Program-made: the position numbers and the translations under genes | Part shown: positions 11,941-23,900 of the stretch, piece after piece | Layout of the letters: every line of letters starts with the position of its first letter | Position numbering within the stretch: the first letter of the stretch is position 1 | Assembly: GCF_040436345.1 (NCBI RefSeq) | Contig: NC_133230.1 | Location: 15,758,197 to 15,822,196 of the forward strand | Reading direction: 5' to 3' | Length of the DNA stretch: 64,000 nt | Origin: Pagrus major | Lineage: Eukaryota; Chordata; Actinopteri; Spariformes; Sparidae | Notes under the pieces: model-generated | What the model saw: only the letters and a program-made list of their open reading frames with translations | Told to the model about the DNA's origin: nothing | The model's database searches: none

Positions 11941-14510
11941 TGTATTAGTACCACTCCATGAGCAAATATGGTCTGAACTGAATCAGATTTGTAGCCTTGA
12001 GCTTTCTGACGCCAGTCCATCTCACATAAGGTGGTTTACATTTGTTTTACATCAGTTAAACACGGCATCACGTCTGTACCGCCCCACCGCATAAATGTTG
12101 ATATAAGGAATTCATTCTTTCATCTCACCTCTACTTTGCACATCAGTCCAGTTCTCCTACAGGTTATACATCTCTGTGGAAAATCCTGTTATATTTCTCT
12201 TGCTGCATCACTCCGTGGATGAATTTTAGAATGGACCTACCAGGCAGAGGCCCATGGGCCTGAGCCATTGTTTGAAGTGACTCTTAACATTTCCTCTTAG
12301 AATGTCAAGCAAATGACTACAAAATGACGCAAAACAACCAAAAGAGATGCAAGATAGCTACAAAGTGATGTAAAACCGCTCTAGAGCAACCACAAAGAGA
12401 CACAAATGGCCACAAAGACATGTAAAACAATCACAAAGACACAAAATGGCCACAAAGAGAAACAAAATGACCACAAAGAGATTTAAAATCTGCATCCCTT
12501 TCAGTCTTCTTCTTTTTCTTCTTCTTCTTCTTGCTCCTGTGTAGTGGAGAGGTACCAGGGACATACTATTATCCATGCATACATTAATCACATACTCAAC
12601 AGCTGTCTCTATGTTTCATCACTAATTAAAGGATAGTTATCTTCTCACCTCCACAGAAAGAGCAGTAAAGTTTATTAGTTCAACAAACTCATTGTTCCTT
12701 TTTTGGCTTTTACAAAGGCATCATATTCTATGTCCATTTATTTACGACATCAAACTAAACAAACTTTTTTTGCAGCTCAGCTGTGAAAAAATGATCATTC
12801 ACATTTTATATGGGATGAGTCTTTAACTATGGAGGTTAACAACCATCATATCAGCTTCAGTAGAGTTTTTATTTTAATTGTTAGGGTGACATATATTTTT
12901 AACAATGTCACAGTAATTAGTGGTTTAAAAACCATACCAGTGGTTTTGCATGCTGTAACCCATTAAATGTAAATCACGTATGCTTCTCATTACAGGCAAC
13001 CATTTTCTGATGCGTACGATAATTCAAAGATATGTTATTGTGTGGCAATGCATCAGCAGTGTCGTTAAAGTGATATCAGACCGAAGAGACAAATAATACG
13101 CAAACAAGGACACTGTGAAAAGAAGGACGCGAGTTTGGTTATTACTTGTGTTGTGAAAGCTGCTGTTTGGCTTTTGACTCCCAGATATCGGATGACATAG
13201 GCCTAGTTTCACAAAGCTCCAAGCATAAGGAAAAAGTTTCCAAAAAATCCCTGCTCACAGCTAAATTGCCACATAGCAGCAATGTTATGATGTTGAGAAC
13301 GAAAGGTGCTGAAATATTATCTAAAGCAAAATCACAATTACACTGAATGAACTCAAACCAATGACTGCAGGGAACGAAATCAGATTAAAACTTCTTATGA
13401 TACTAGTTCTGTTTGTCTGTCAACAGGTGTGAATATGTTCCTGAGAAAGATTGCTGTGACGGCGGCTTCCAGCCCGGCCGTGGAAATTACCCAGCAGGGA
13501 GAGACTCTGTCCATCAAGACATCCACCAGCGTCCGTACGACCCATGTCTCTTTCACCGTGGGTCAGTCCTTCAATGAGGCCACAGTGGATGGACGGCCCT
13601 GCACGGTACACATTTCTTAACTTCCCATGTAACATTCCTGTATAATGTCAGTACATGCATACCAGCATTTAGCCAAGGACAGCATAACAGAGCTCTGCAG
13701 GGTAGAGAGACATGTGGAAATAATTTCAGTGGAGCTCCAGAGTCGGTCCTGGTGATAAAACATGGGATCTGTCCTTCACCTCTTCATGCTGAGGGAGCGG
13801 TGATGGACATGGATTCTGACAGGCAATAAAAAATGTTTGACATTGAGCTCCAGTTATGATGAAACCCACAAACTTTGCCATAACTTTACAGAATATAAAG
13901 CACTTAGATAGTGTCAGTTATAAATATTTTTCTTTTATGAATCCCTGCAGAGTATTCCAAAATGGGAAACAGACACAAAGATCAGCTGTGAACAGACCCT
14001 ACAGAAAGGCGATGGGCCGAAGACGTCGTGGACACGAGAGCTGACCAACGATGGAGAACTGATACTGGTAACTATTTTGTCTGAAGCACCAATGCACGAC
14101 TTTATAGAGAGAGTATCAGATTAAAAAAAGATGTAAAACTAAGATGACTGTCTTGATCTTTAGAGTACTAACTCACTAATGCTTTATATAAATCATACAT
14201 GGCAAGAGTCCAGTATAGCATAGCTTTTTCTTTATTACTCTTTAGGAAAACCTCTACAAATGATAAAAACTAAATCATAAAAATATATATATTTTCAAGT
14301 TGGAGGTTGTTTCTGATGAATTAAAGAGCAAACTAACTCAAAAAAGTCCTTAATCATGGCTTATTGCTAGTCAATAAAAGTAAATTATATGATAAATGGA
14401 GACGTTAGTGCCTTATGAGAAAGTGGTTAAAACTCTGTCCTGTTGCTGTTTTCTTTCAGACGATGACTGCTGGGGATGTTGTCTGCACCCGAGTTTACGT
14501 GAAGGAATGA
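10253..14510 (+). CDS. crabp2: Cellular retinoic acid-binding protein 2, four exons
   Basis: Cytosolic fatty-acid-binding-protein-fold carrier that binds all-trans retinoic acid and hands it to nuclear receptors or CYP26 enzymes. Exons: 10253-10334, 13427-13605, 13951-14067, 14460-14510 (429 nt, 142 residues). The four-exon layout and intron phases are those of the FABP family. The protein opens [20 protein letters not shown] (the FABP signature region) and continues through [26 protein letters not shown] and CTRVYVKE-stop. The C-terminal Arg-x-Tyr of CTRVYV is the carboxylate-binding pair. The N terminus is about four residues longer than mammalian CRABP2. CRABP1 is the main alternative; the closing [20 protein letters not shown]-type sequence and linkage to scamp3/ash1l favour CRABP2. 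Whether this is the a or b teleost duplicate cannot be settled here. Intron 1 (3.1 kb) carries repeats. Confidence 0.93.
10794..11227. repeat. Terminal-inverted-repeat element in crabp2 intron 1
   Basis: Starts CAGGGCTCCAGACTAAC and ends GTTGCAGCCTGGAGCACTG, imperfect inverted ends, with GGTGCTCC/GGAGCACC sub-repeats inside. The same end occurs inverted at 21865-21899 in scamp3 intron 2 (TTAGTCTGGAGCCCTG). Confidence 0.55.
11228..11843. other. crabp2 intron 1, no further feature
   Basis: Begins with a short palindromic ATATCGGCCGATATATCG-type stretch just inside 11228-11250, a motif common in fish repeats. No exon-like sequence seen in the rest. Confidence 0.5.
11844..11943 (+). repeat. Compound (CT)n-(GT)n microsatellite
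   Basis: About 80 bp of interrupted CT dinucleotides followed by about 20 bp of GT dinucleotides, in crabp2 intron 1. It produces open frames on both strands that are artefacts. Confidence 0.95.
12306..12490 (+). repeat. Degenerate minisatellite, ACCACAAAGAGACACAAA-type unit
   Basis: Repeated variants of ACAAAATGGCCACAAAGAGA with a period near 20-23 bp, in crabp2 intron 1. Units have diverged by substitutions and small gaps. Confidence 0.7.
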
Positions 14511-14787
14511 GGACATTTTTTCAAGATTGTCACACAATACTCCTGTTTTGTGCCTCATGTATGGTTTACATTTACTCGCCTTGTTCTCTTCCTCCCAGCC
14601 AGTCAGATGTTGGTCAGATCTTACTCAAACAGTGCACTGTGTAGAAAAGGCTTCGGTATACATGAATGTACGCTTTTATCACACCAAAGCTGAACTCACT
14701 CTGTATGTATCATATACACAGAAATGTCACACACATTCCTTTTCAAAAAGCTGTATCGCAACATCTAAATCGTTTTGTCAAGATGTT

Positions 14788-14793
14788 AATAAA
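14788..14793 (+). promoter_or_regulatory. crabp2: Probable poly(A) signal of crabp2
   Basis: Canonical AATAAA about 280 nt past the crabp2 stop, followed within about 30 nt by T-rich sequence, a plausible downstream element. It implies a 3'UTR of about 300 nt. Confidence 0.55.
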
Positions 14794-15616
14794 CTGTTTT
14801 ATATGATTTTCTTTTGTAGCCTCCTCCCTGCACCTCCCATTCCCCTGTCTGCATATCACTTTACATCATTGTCAACTATTCAAACTCTCCAGATTATTCC
14901 ACACCCTTTCCACCTCCATCTTTCCAGTACCTTGTCCTCTGTGTGCTCTATGTCATCATAGCTCACTACAATATGCTGTCAGTTAGTTTAAAAACTCCAA
15001 AAGACAATTCATATTTTATTAAATCAGCTTTGAGAGACGTTTTGGCAAAGCCGAGAGGGAAACAGGGAGTGGAGAGGAAAATGAGTGGCGGTCATAAGAA
15101 AATTATTTCATAGCATCAGGAGAGGTTATACTTCATATGCCCCCTTTTTTTTCCAGCTGTAGCTACTTACAGAATGAGCTCAATAAAAATTCCCCCACCC
15201 ATTTGCTCTGGCTTTGCACCCAGGTACAAAGTGTTTACTGGCTTCCTCCGGCAGTGCAGGCAGATCCAAAGCTGTTCCCTCTCGAAACCCATTTTTCAAC
15301 ATAAACGATGCAGACAAAATAAACAAGAAGACTCGAAAGGCTTGAAAGGACCAGAGAGAAGTATGGCTTTTACTCAACTACACAGTTCAGTCTGAGGCGG
15401 ACTTCACCTTGCTGTGAAAAATGGACCTTTGGGGTCTCTCTGGCACTTCCTGAGGAGAGCACTGCTATGGTTCACAGGCCGTGATGGTTTTTCCAGGTTT
15501 TGAAACTGTGCGCAGACAAGCACTCGACTGAAGTGCTTCCCAGTTTATACACACTGTGCTGAGCAAGCAGACCGAGGACTGGGCCTCCTCCAATGTTCTC
15601 AATAACCTCTGTGGGT

Positions 15617-15618
<2 letters not shown>
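14794..15618. other. Intergenic downstream of crabp2, no gene seen
   Basis: No conserved exon or clear repeat was recognised. Reading frames up to 144 codons overlap the crabp2 3'UTR and have no recognisable protein. Confidence 0.5.
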
Positions 15619-15649
<31 letters not shown>

Positions 15650-15657
15650 TGTGTGTT
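15619..15657 (+). repeat. (GT)n microsatellite
   Basis: About 19 GT units with a single A interruption near the 3' end. Confidence 0.95.
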
Positions 15658-15662
15658 TGCAT

Positions 15663-15800
15663 CAGCAGGGGAGGAAGTTCTCAAGTACAAGTAGCCTAAC
15701 AATACCAAAATGTAAAAGAACTCAATTTTTAGTAAAAGACTAAAGTCTAAAATAAAGAGCATTTGTTCTGAATATTAGCATGCTTTATATTTTAATATAA
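15663..15800. repeat. Fragment of a common fish dispersed repeat
   Basis: GGGGAGGAAGTTCTCAAGTA, CAATACCAAAATGTAAAAGA and AGTAAAAGAC are typical of a widespread fish element that also contributes to about 840-975, 16620-16695, 33364-33512 and 39100-39635. Confidence 0.5.
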
Positions 15801-16913
15801 GACTGGTAAAGATACAGTATGTAAGAATTCTGCATAAAAGTGTCTACCTTTGTTGTGGAGTTGTGTACTTACATAATCCCAAGTGTTTCCAATAATGTTC
15901 AAACCCAGAGAAATCCAAGTTTACTCAAGGTAACGGTGCATTTCATGAGAAGGAAGTCGGCGAACAAGATAAAAAGGGTGCCAAAAATAAAACATTACCT
16001 TGTCATGAACATATGTGCCTGAGTCACGCCTGATGGCTTTTCATCCGCAATGGTGGTTGTTTAATGATGTGGTGTATGTTGTTTAAATGGAGGTTGACTG
16101 CAGGATCATTTGTGTTTCTTCCCATTACATCCACAAGTGTTTATTCTCCCTAAACAGCCAGATTACTGTACATTGAATTCAGGTCAACTATCACTAAACT
16201 CAGCACTCACTAGAGACTCTGGTTCTCTTTTTTCTTTTTCCCCTCTCCTCTCCGTAACATTATGTTCATGAAGTGAAGAACATTTCCCCTTCAGTACATG
16301 AACACCTAAAAATGAAGGTCACCTTCACGGATCGCTGCTGCAGTCAGGTTGATGAACGGGAGTGAAGATGAATCCGCTTCTTAATTACAAAAATTAAATT
16401 GTAATCTCTGAGCTCTCCTCCCTCCTACACGGCTCGGGATCAGAGAAGAATCTGATGTGACTCTGGTTGTTTATTCCTCCAGAAGGTCTGGTTCTGAGCA
16501 GCGGCTATACTCCCTGCTCGGTCCCTCCCGAACCAGCATCATAATTAATACACTCTTCTAATTTAAGCAAAATCTAATCTGTAAATCAACTTGTAAAGAC
16601 AGCTGTTAGATACATGTAGTGTAGTAAGTGCAATATGTGCCTCTAAAAGAAAAAAAATAGCGTAAATAAAGTGCAAGTACCTCAAAGTTAAGTTTTTGGG
16701 CAAACGCTCTTGGTTAGAGAGAGGTTGGAGAGTGAAAACAATCCTGTGTGACCAAGTATGTACTTATTACACAACTTCACTCGTTAATTTTGTGGTGTTA
16801 TGTCTCACAGGCATAAAGTATGTTTTCAAGTCCTCAGTGAAACTCTTGTGTCAGGGCTCATCAAAACCACAGCACTTTAACACTCTGGAGAGGACGGAAA
16901 GTTCCCTGCTGTT
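15801..16913. other. Intergenic, no gene seen
   Basis: No exon-like conserved sequence. A fragment of the same ACTTAGTTAC-type repeat family is likely around 16620-16695 (GTAAATAAAGTGCAAGTACC). The rest is unassigned. Confidence 0.45.

Positions 16914-16989
<76 letters not shown>
16914..16989 (+). repeat. (CA)n microsatellite, about 37 units
   Basis: Uninterrupted CA dinucleotides over about 75 bp, the longest pure dinucleotide run in the window and likely polymorphic. Confidence 0.98.
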
Positions 16990-16992
<3 letters not shown>

Positions 16993-17539
16993 TATCCAAA
17001 TATATGAGATGCCTGATTCTGTCTACATGACCCCTTCGACTGACTGTTGTTAGCCTCATAGTCTAAACCACCCAGTCGTTCATTGTTAGCCGGGTCACTT
17101 TCCACACACAACTGTTATGCCAGTTCATTCCTCAGGCAGTGATGTCATGGAGCATTGCATCGCTCGATTGGCTGAAGGAATGCTGCGGTTTTAGGACTGG
17201 GAAGCACCCAGTTCCAGCGTTCGTATCAGGGCCATCTGGACCAATCAAAACAGGGCAATTAGAGGAAATGATGAGTCACAGGAGTCAGCTGACGAACAGA
17301 TTCTGCTAGAGGAGGGCGTAAAGACAAAGTGAAACCTGTGAGCAGGTTTAGGTAGATACAGTTTAGTTAAAGAAGCTTTCATCACTGTTGCTTTTCCACC
17401 ATAGGGTTAATAATGGCCGCTCAGTCTTTGCGAACCATGCCACATCCATTTCCACCCCAAGTTTGTCCATGTGCACTCTGTTTCTTCATAGTCTCCATAA
17501 CAAATTGAAGTCATCTCAGACATGATCTATAACTTCCAA

Positions 17540-17770
17540 TTTGACATCCAATTACACCAATAGGCTTCGGCTACATGATGAAAATAATGCTCCTCATCAT
17601 CAACCTGTTGATTATTTTATCAAATATCCATCGATTTCTCTCAAAAATGTCAGAAAATGTCGAAAATGCTCATTACAGTTTCCATTAGCCAATGGGGATG
17701 TCTTTAAACTGCTGGTTTTGTCAGTCCGACTCCAAGACATTTTCAATTAATAATAATATAAAAACAGAGA
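17540..17770. repeat. Probable diverged copy of the AACTAATCGATTAATCG-type repeat
   Basis: CAACCTGTTGATTATTTTAT with TTTTCAATTAATAATAATAT, plus a central block with AAACTGCTGGTTTTGTC, resembles the family seen at 22661-22919 and 62246-62554. Divergence is high. Confidence 0.4.
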
Positions 17771-19927
17771 AAAGCAGCAAATCCCTATTTGGAATGGCAC
17801 TGAGGAATAAATCAAAGCACTAATCATTAATCAGGATACTTGCCAATAGACCATCTTCGGGCATTTTCCTCAGGAAACACTCACAATCACACTCAGGGTG
17901 GGAAGCTCAAATGTTCTGCTTTGTTCCAGGTTTCAAGTTGTCTAAATGTAGGCGGACAAATCTTTATCATTTCAAGACAATGGATAGTGAAAATTTGGAG
18001 GGACATTGGGCCATATTCCAAGGTAAAACAACATATTTGATAACCCGTTAGCTAAGGGCAGTTATCACTAGCATTAAACTACTTCCTTGCTAACATTACT
18101 GTTTGATAGTGTTATGTGATAAACTAGCGAAGGCTTAAATTCTTTCTAAAATGTCAATGCACATCTTGGACACATTTATTTGAGCCTGGAAGGGAAATGC
18201 ACTGAATGAAATCAAACGCTAACGTTAGCTAGGAGGTAGTTGAATGCTAACATTAGCTAATATATTGTTTTACTCTGAAACATGGCTCAATGTCCCTTCA
18301 TGTTTTCACTATCCATCATCTTTTTAGTTGCTGATCGACCAGTTAGCAGTAAAATAGTAACAATTTGTCAGATTCCCTACATTAAGGCTAAATGACCTGC
18401 AACCTGTAACACAGCAGCATAACCTTATCCAAGCCTTCAAGCTCACCTTGACTGTGATGTCAGAGGAAAATGGCTGTCAATAGTTTTCTGTCACATTCTA
18501 TCAGTGACCTCTTAAAAACAAACATCTGTCATATTTTTGAGTATTTGGCCTGAAAAAGTAAAAGGTAAGTAAAAAGTTTTCAAGTTTAATGTTAAACATA
18601 TTTTTCCACTTCTTTTCTATCCCATTAAATCACCCACAACTCCTCGGGTTTATCCTGGTCTCGCTTGTAGACAGTCATGCAATCTCATCATGCTGGGCAG
18701 TCAAACATTGTTCAAACCCACAAACATTCGAACATTGCTCTATTTCAAATTCTAGATGAGAACCAAAACCTTTCCATACATACTGAATATGTCAGGATGA
18801 ATGATGCAGAACATTTCCTCTCAATGAAATGATGCAGCCATAAAACCCAGGGTTTGAACATTAAAGTCAACATAAACTGCTTTTAAAGAATAATGTGATG
18901 CTGAAAGCTACTTAAAGGGGAAATTAAAGAGTACAGGATGCTAAACCAGTTCAGTTACTATCAGTGTGAAGATAGTAAGGGAGTCCAGCAACAGGTAATG
19001 TACAGTAGCATGTATGAACAAGACTGTGTGGACTGTACGTGTGCCTGACAGATCGTGCGACCTATGTATTCATAATGAAATCATATGACTGCCTTCACCC
19101 ATGTGACCCCATGTGACTTGTAGGATAAGAGAATGAAAAGGGATCTGGATGGATTGTACCAGGGCATTAAGCCATGAAGTGCGTATATACTTGAATGAAG
19201 AGGCCCTTCATCCAAGCTGGGACCTCGTCACTGTGCCACAATATTAACTCTGAAAGACTCACATCTGATAACTCTTGTGGGCAAAGCAAACACAATCTGT
19301 GGAGATAATATTTATGGAACAACAGTGATTCACTTTTAGGATTCATTTTGAAGGCATGATGAAACATGCGTATCAAATCGAATTCAAACATGATAAGAAA
19401 AAAGGACAAGGCTTACACCTTATCCGTTACCTGATGTTAAAATCTCACAGTCCTGAGAATCACAGTCAGCTGAGACCAGAGAAGTGGTGTGAATTTATTC
19501 CTTCAAGGCACAAGACTGACATCTACTGGAAGAGAAGGAGGGTGTCATTCAGAACATGAAAATTAACAGTTTCAGTTTCATAAACAGCAGGAAAAGACAG
19601 AGATCAAACAGGCATATACAAAAAAAATTGTCATTTCTATAATCAGGGACAGTTATAATAATTAACACAAACTTTCTGGACATAACACATCTCATATCCC
19701 TTCTAAGATAAACTAATTTCCCTGTTTTTCATCTCATTTGAAACTGTGAAAGGTTTAAAATTGGATAAAAAGAAGAAATAATGATTTTGAACAACATGAT
19801 AATGATACTCATGATACTACTTGAAACCTGAAAAAACCTGGAAGGTATCAGCCCTGAAAATACCGGCCTATCCCTGACAGAAACCCTCAAACATTATTGT
19901 CTAAACTGTCAAAACTTCTGGGTATAT
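17771..19927. other. Intergenic upstream of scamp3, no gene seen
   Basis: No coding exon recognised. Holds a GCTAACGTTAGC palindrome at 18218-18229 and a related GCTAACATTAGCT at about 18246. Otherwise unremarkable AT-rich sequence. Confidence 0.5.
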
Positions 19928-20011
19928 TCTTTTCCCTTTCTTCTTTTTTCCTTTCCTTTCCTTTCCTTTCCTTTCCTGTCTTTTCTTTCTTGTCTTTTCT
20001 TTCTTGTCTTT

Positions 20012-20059
<48 letters not shown>

Positions 20060-20458
20060 TCCTTTTCTTATCTTTTTCATCAATTTTTTCCTTTCCTTTC
20101 CTTTCTTTTTTCTTTTTTTCCTTTCTTTTTCCTTTTCTTCTCTTTTTCCCTCTTCTTTCCTTTCCTTTCCTTTCCTTTCCTTTCCTTTCCTTTCTTTTCT
20201 TTCCTTTCTTGTTTCCTCTTTTTTCCTTTCCTTTCTTTTTTCCTTTCCTTTCCTTTCCTTTCTTTTCTTTCCTTTCTTTTTTCCTCTTTTTTCCTTTCCT
20301 TTCCTTTCCTTTCCTTTCCTTTCCTTTCCTTTCCTTTCCTTTTCTTTCTTTTTTCCTCTTTTTTCCTTTCCTTTCCTTTCCTTTCCTTTCCTCTCCTCTC
20401 CTCTCCTTTCCTTTCCTCTCCTTTCCTCTCCTTTCCTTCTCTTTCCTCTCCTCACACT
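19928..20458 (+). repeat. 530-bp polypyrimidine tract, (TTTCC)n/(TTTC)n
   Basis: Almost pure C/T on the plus strand: runs of CTTTC pentamers, a TTTC tetramer block (about 20018-20060) and CTCTCC units near the 3' end. It borders the scamp3 promoter. Open frames of over 220 codons on both strands here encode only Phe/Leu/Ser or Lys/Arg/Glu/Gly and are artefacts. Confidence 0.97.
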
Positions 20459-20462
20459 CGTT

Positions 20463-20580
20463 CGGCCCCGCCCCCTGGTGCTCCCACGTGCCGCTCTGCC
20501 GCAGCAGCGGTCACATGACCGGGCCCTCGGCTGCTTACTTCCTGTACAGCGGTTGTTTTTCCTGCGGGACAAATTAACGG
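20463..20580 (+). promoter_or_regulatory. scamp3 promoter: GC box, E-box, M-box/CLEAR-like site
   Basis: GC-rich stretch about 360-470 bp upstream of the scamp3 ATG. It holds CCCCGCCCCC (Sp1-type, about 20467-20475), CACGTG at 20485-20490 and GTCACATGAC at 20510-20519, which resembles the MITF/TFEB M-box or CLEAR motif, followed by an ETS-like CTTCCTG. It begins directly after a long polypyrimidine tract. The motifs are seen; factor binding is inferred. Confidence 0.5.
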
Positions 20581-20932
20581 ACCACTTTCGCTCTCCGGCG
20601 ACACCACGTAGCTGCAGTCCAGACGCTGACAGTCAGGACTGGAGGAGAAAAGCACCGGGGAGCACAACCACCGACCTGTCCGTTAACGTTAAACCGTGTT
20701 TTGCTATCTTACCTGCGGAGAGATGATCATCGGCGGGGCGGGTAGCTAGTTGACTGGATAAACCGACTACACCGCCCTCAGTGCCGAGGTAGAAAATAAA
20801 ACAAACGCAGCATTTTATGTGCAAGAAGAGGGACAGCTTGTGCTTTTAACTCTCCGTGACTAACAATAACATTAGCAGCAAGTGGTGGCTACTTGACGTT
20901 AGCTCTCGTTTCCCCATCAAGCAACCACTGAT

Positions 20933-23900
20933 ATGTCAAAATACACCAGCTTTCCAGAGCCGATGGAGGACCAGAACCCTTTCCAGGTGAGAGAAATGAC
21001 ACATTCGGCTAATGTTAGCCGGTACCAGGGTGTCAGGGTGTGTTTGATGTATGGGAGTCATTGATCTTGGCTCCGTGTAATAGCAGGCGTGTTGTTGCTC
21101 ATGTGACGTGTGTGGCTTTTTTCAGGGCCTCCCTAATCTTTACCCACTTGTAGCTCTTATTAACAAAGGAAACATCAATAAAAGACAGACCAGTTTTTGT
21201 TAAATGAGGAATAATGTTCCTGCAAGTCAGAATTATCACTGAGCTAATTAAATTAACCCTTTGTTTTGTCTGCTAGGATCCTGCAGTGACTCAACACAGC
21301 AGCAACACAGGATATGCCACCCTGGACCTGTACAATCCATTTGATAACACGACTGGGGTGAGCAGTATTTCCATCTTACCTGTCAGATAATAGAAGATTG
21401 ATTGTTGATAATGTACAGCACAGATAATGTCAAACACAACAGTTTCCTTAAGGGCATATTTTCTTCTGCAAAGGACCAAATAGGGAGCAAAAATGTGCTT
21501 CCTTAACCCAATTATACGTCAATTCTCACTTCTGTCTGTGTATTTTTGTGCAGTTTTTCGGATGAAAAATGTGTAATAATTTGACTTAGTTGAAGTTAAT
21601 ACATGATTATGCAGCATGCAAGCACCAGGCTTCAGAGATTAAATGTTCAATCCAACAGTTTCTATTCTGTTCAGTTGTATTTTCTGTTTACAGCATCAAT
21701 TAGCCTGCTTCCAGAGACAGCTGCAAGCTAAGGGAGATTATCTGCTGCAAAAAACAAATACATAGACCAGCGCTCTAGGCAGCGACTATTATGGTTGCAA
21801 TCTGTCAAGTGCAACTAAACATTTTCATTAGTATCACCTTAATGAAAACGTTAGGCGCACCAGTGCAACCAGTTTAAAAGGTTAGTCTGGAGCCCTGTAA
21901 ACTAATAACAGCAGACTTAAAAAAACAAACAGAGCAAATGATTTTATAAAAAGTCATTCAATCAAACGTCAAGTGCGACTAAACATTTTCACTGATGTGC
22001 CTTTGAAGAAATTTCATCTGATAAACACATTTTCTGTTGATTTATTATGTACACTTTTATTTATGAGTGTCTCTCGAGGACCTTAAACATCAGCACTTGC
22101 TCCTGGAGTTGGCTCACCAGCCTTGAGTATGAGAACTGTGCAGAGGTTAGAGTGCAAGACTAAGACTTGTTGCAGTGAAAGCAGAAAGCACACACAAAAG
22201 AGCTGAGACACACACTTCATGTTATAGAGTTTTTTTTGTTTTTTTTTGCTGTTGCTAGGAAACAGCTCGGGTTCACATGTACTTCCTTTCAGCGGTTGAT
22301 ATTGGCACATACTGCAGCACCAGGAACTAAACTTAGACACATGAAACTGAGCTAGTCTTTGAAGATTCATCAAGCCTCATGTCCATTACAACAATTATTC
22401 ACAGTTAATGGTGGGACACACCCTGGTTTGACATAATGCAGACTCACTCTGGTCTGGGTCTGGTGCTGGCGCTGTTCTTTAATGAACCATTATGTTGTGG
22501 ACCATAACAGCCAAATGACTGATGATGTATGAATTGGGAAAAGTTATAATCTAATGTGATATGATAGAGGATAAAATACAAAGGCTATTTACTCATGTTA
22601 GAATATTTTCTTTCATCTAGAATGAAGGAAGTTAACTCACTCATCTATAAATGTTGAAAGGGCTGTAACTAACAATTAGTTGCACTGTCGATTCATCTGT
22701 TGATTAATCAATTAGTAGTTATAAAGTATATATTTATATAGTAAAATGGTAAACAAAAAAAATGTTTTATCAGTATCCCAAACCCCAAGAAGACATCCTG
22801 AAAAGTTGTATTTTCTCCAAACCCAAAGAATTTCTGTTTACTGTCAGAGCAGTAAAGAAATCAGACAAAAAAAATCACATTTAAAGTTGAACAACTAATC
22901 AATTAATTGTTGCAGCTCTAATCTAGACTTTTCCCGCTGCTTTTCCTGTTGCAGTGGTACGCCTAACTTTTTCATTTAGGTGCACCCAATAATGCATATA
23001 AGTTTAATTTCCAAACACATTAAATGATTGTAAACAGGAATAGAGTTGCAAACACATTTTTCTTCATTGAAATCACACGCAACAAGAAATTGCGAGAAAC
23101 TCAATTGTATAAAAAATAAACTGGTATGTTGTATTGTTGTATTGAGATGTGTCTCAGTTAGCTATCTTTGTCTCAAAAGCCTAAAAAAGCAAGATGGATT
23201 ATTTAATTTTGAAATGTTTGATCTCTACTTTTTTACAGTACATGTTTTGCTTGTGATTCATACATGTTGTTCTAGCCTTAACAGCCTAAAAATCTGACTA
23301 TAAAATGTATTTAAGTTGTTTTTTTTACTAATATGTTTCAGCCTCCGCATGAAGCCACCTCTCCCTCTGCTCCATCTGTGCCTGCACAGACTCCACCCAG
23401 CAGGACAACACCCACTGAGCCTCGCAACTATGGCTCCTATAACTCCCAGGTATACATGATGTAACGTGAAGACACTTGTTGATCACTTGTTGATCTGAAT
23501 ATCAGCATATTCGGATGCACAGAAATGGGATTGTGCTCACGCTGTTTTTGGATCTTGAAAATTAGAAATTTGCTCTGAGGACAAAGTCCGTCCTTCATGG
23601 TTATGGTAGCTGTTTTTATGGTTCAACCAACACAAGTGTTACTTGTAAATAATTGGTAATTGTAAATCAAAGTTAATATGAATGGCTGGTAGAATACACA
23701 GATGGATGATATATATTGATTGCTGTGGGAATACAGGACATTACATTTATAGTAACAGTTTCAATAATGATAAAGCTTTTGAGAGTCTGGAAGTTTGCGG
23801 TTAAGGTACCTGGAAAGTGCTTAAATCTTACAATTTACTCACTTAAACCACTCACATGTTTCCTGTATTACAATAGCTTTCCTTCATAGAAAATGGCTGA

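Noticed and set aside
11768-12094. Open frames with Ser-Leu or Arg-Glu repeats and Cys-Val repeats
   Set aside because: Translation of (CT)n and (GT)n microsatellites.
14396-14961. Frames of 82 and 144 codons downstream of crabp2
   Set aside because: They overlap crabp2 exon 4 and its 3'UTR in other frames and show no conserved protein.
16696-17111. Open frames with His-Thr or Cys-Val repeats
   Set aside because: Translation of the (CA)n microsatellite.
19897-20726. Open frames of 220-240 codons on both strands (Phe/Leu/Ser-rich and Lys/Arg/Glu/Gly-rich)
   Set aside because: They arise from the polypyrimidine tract, lack stop codons only because of base composition and resemble no protein.
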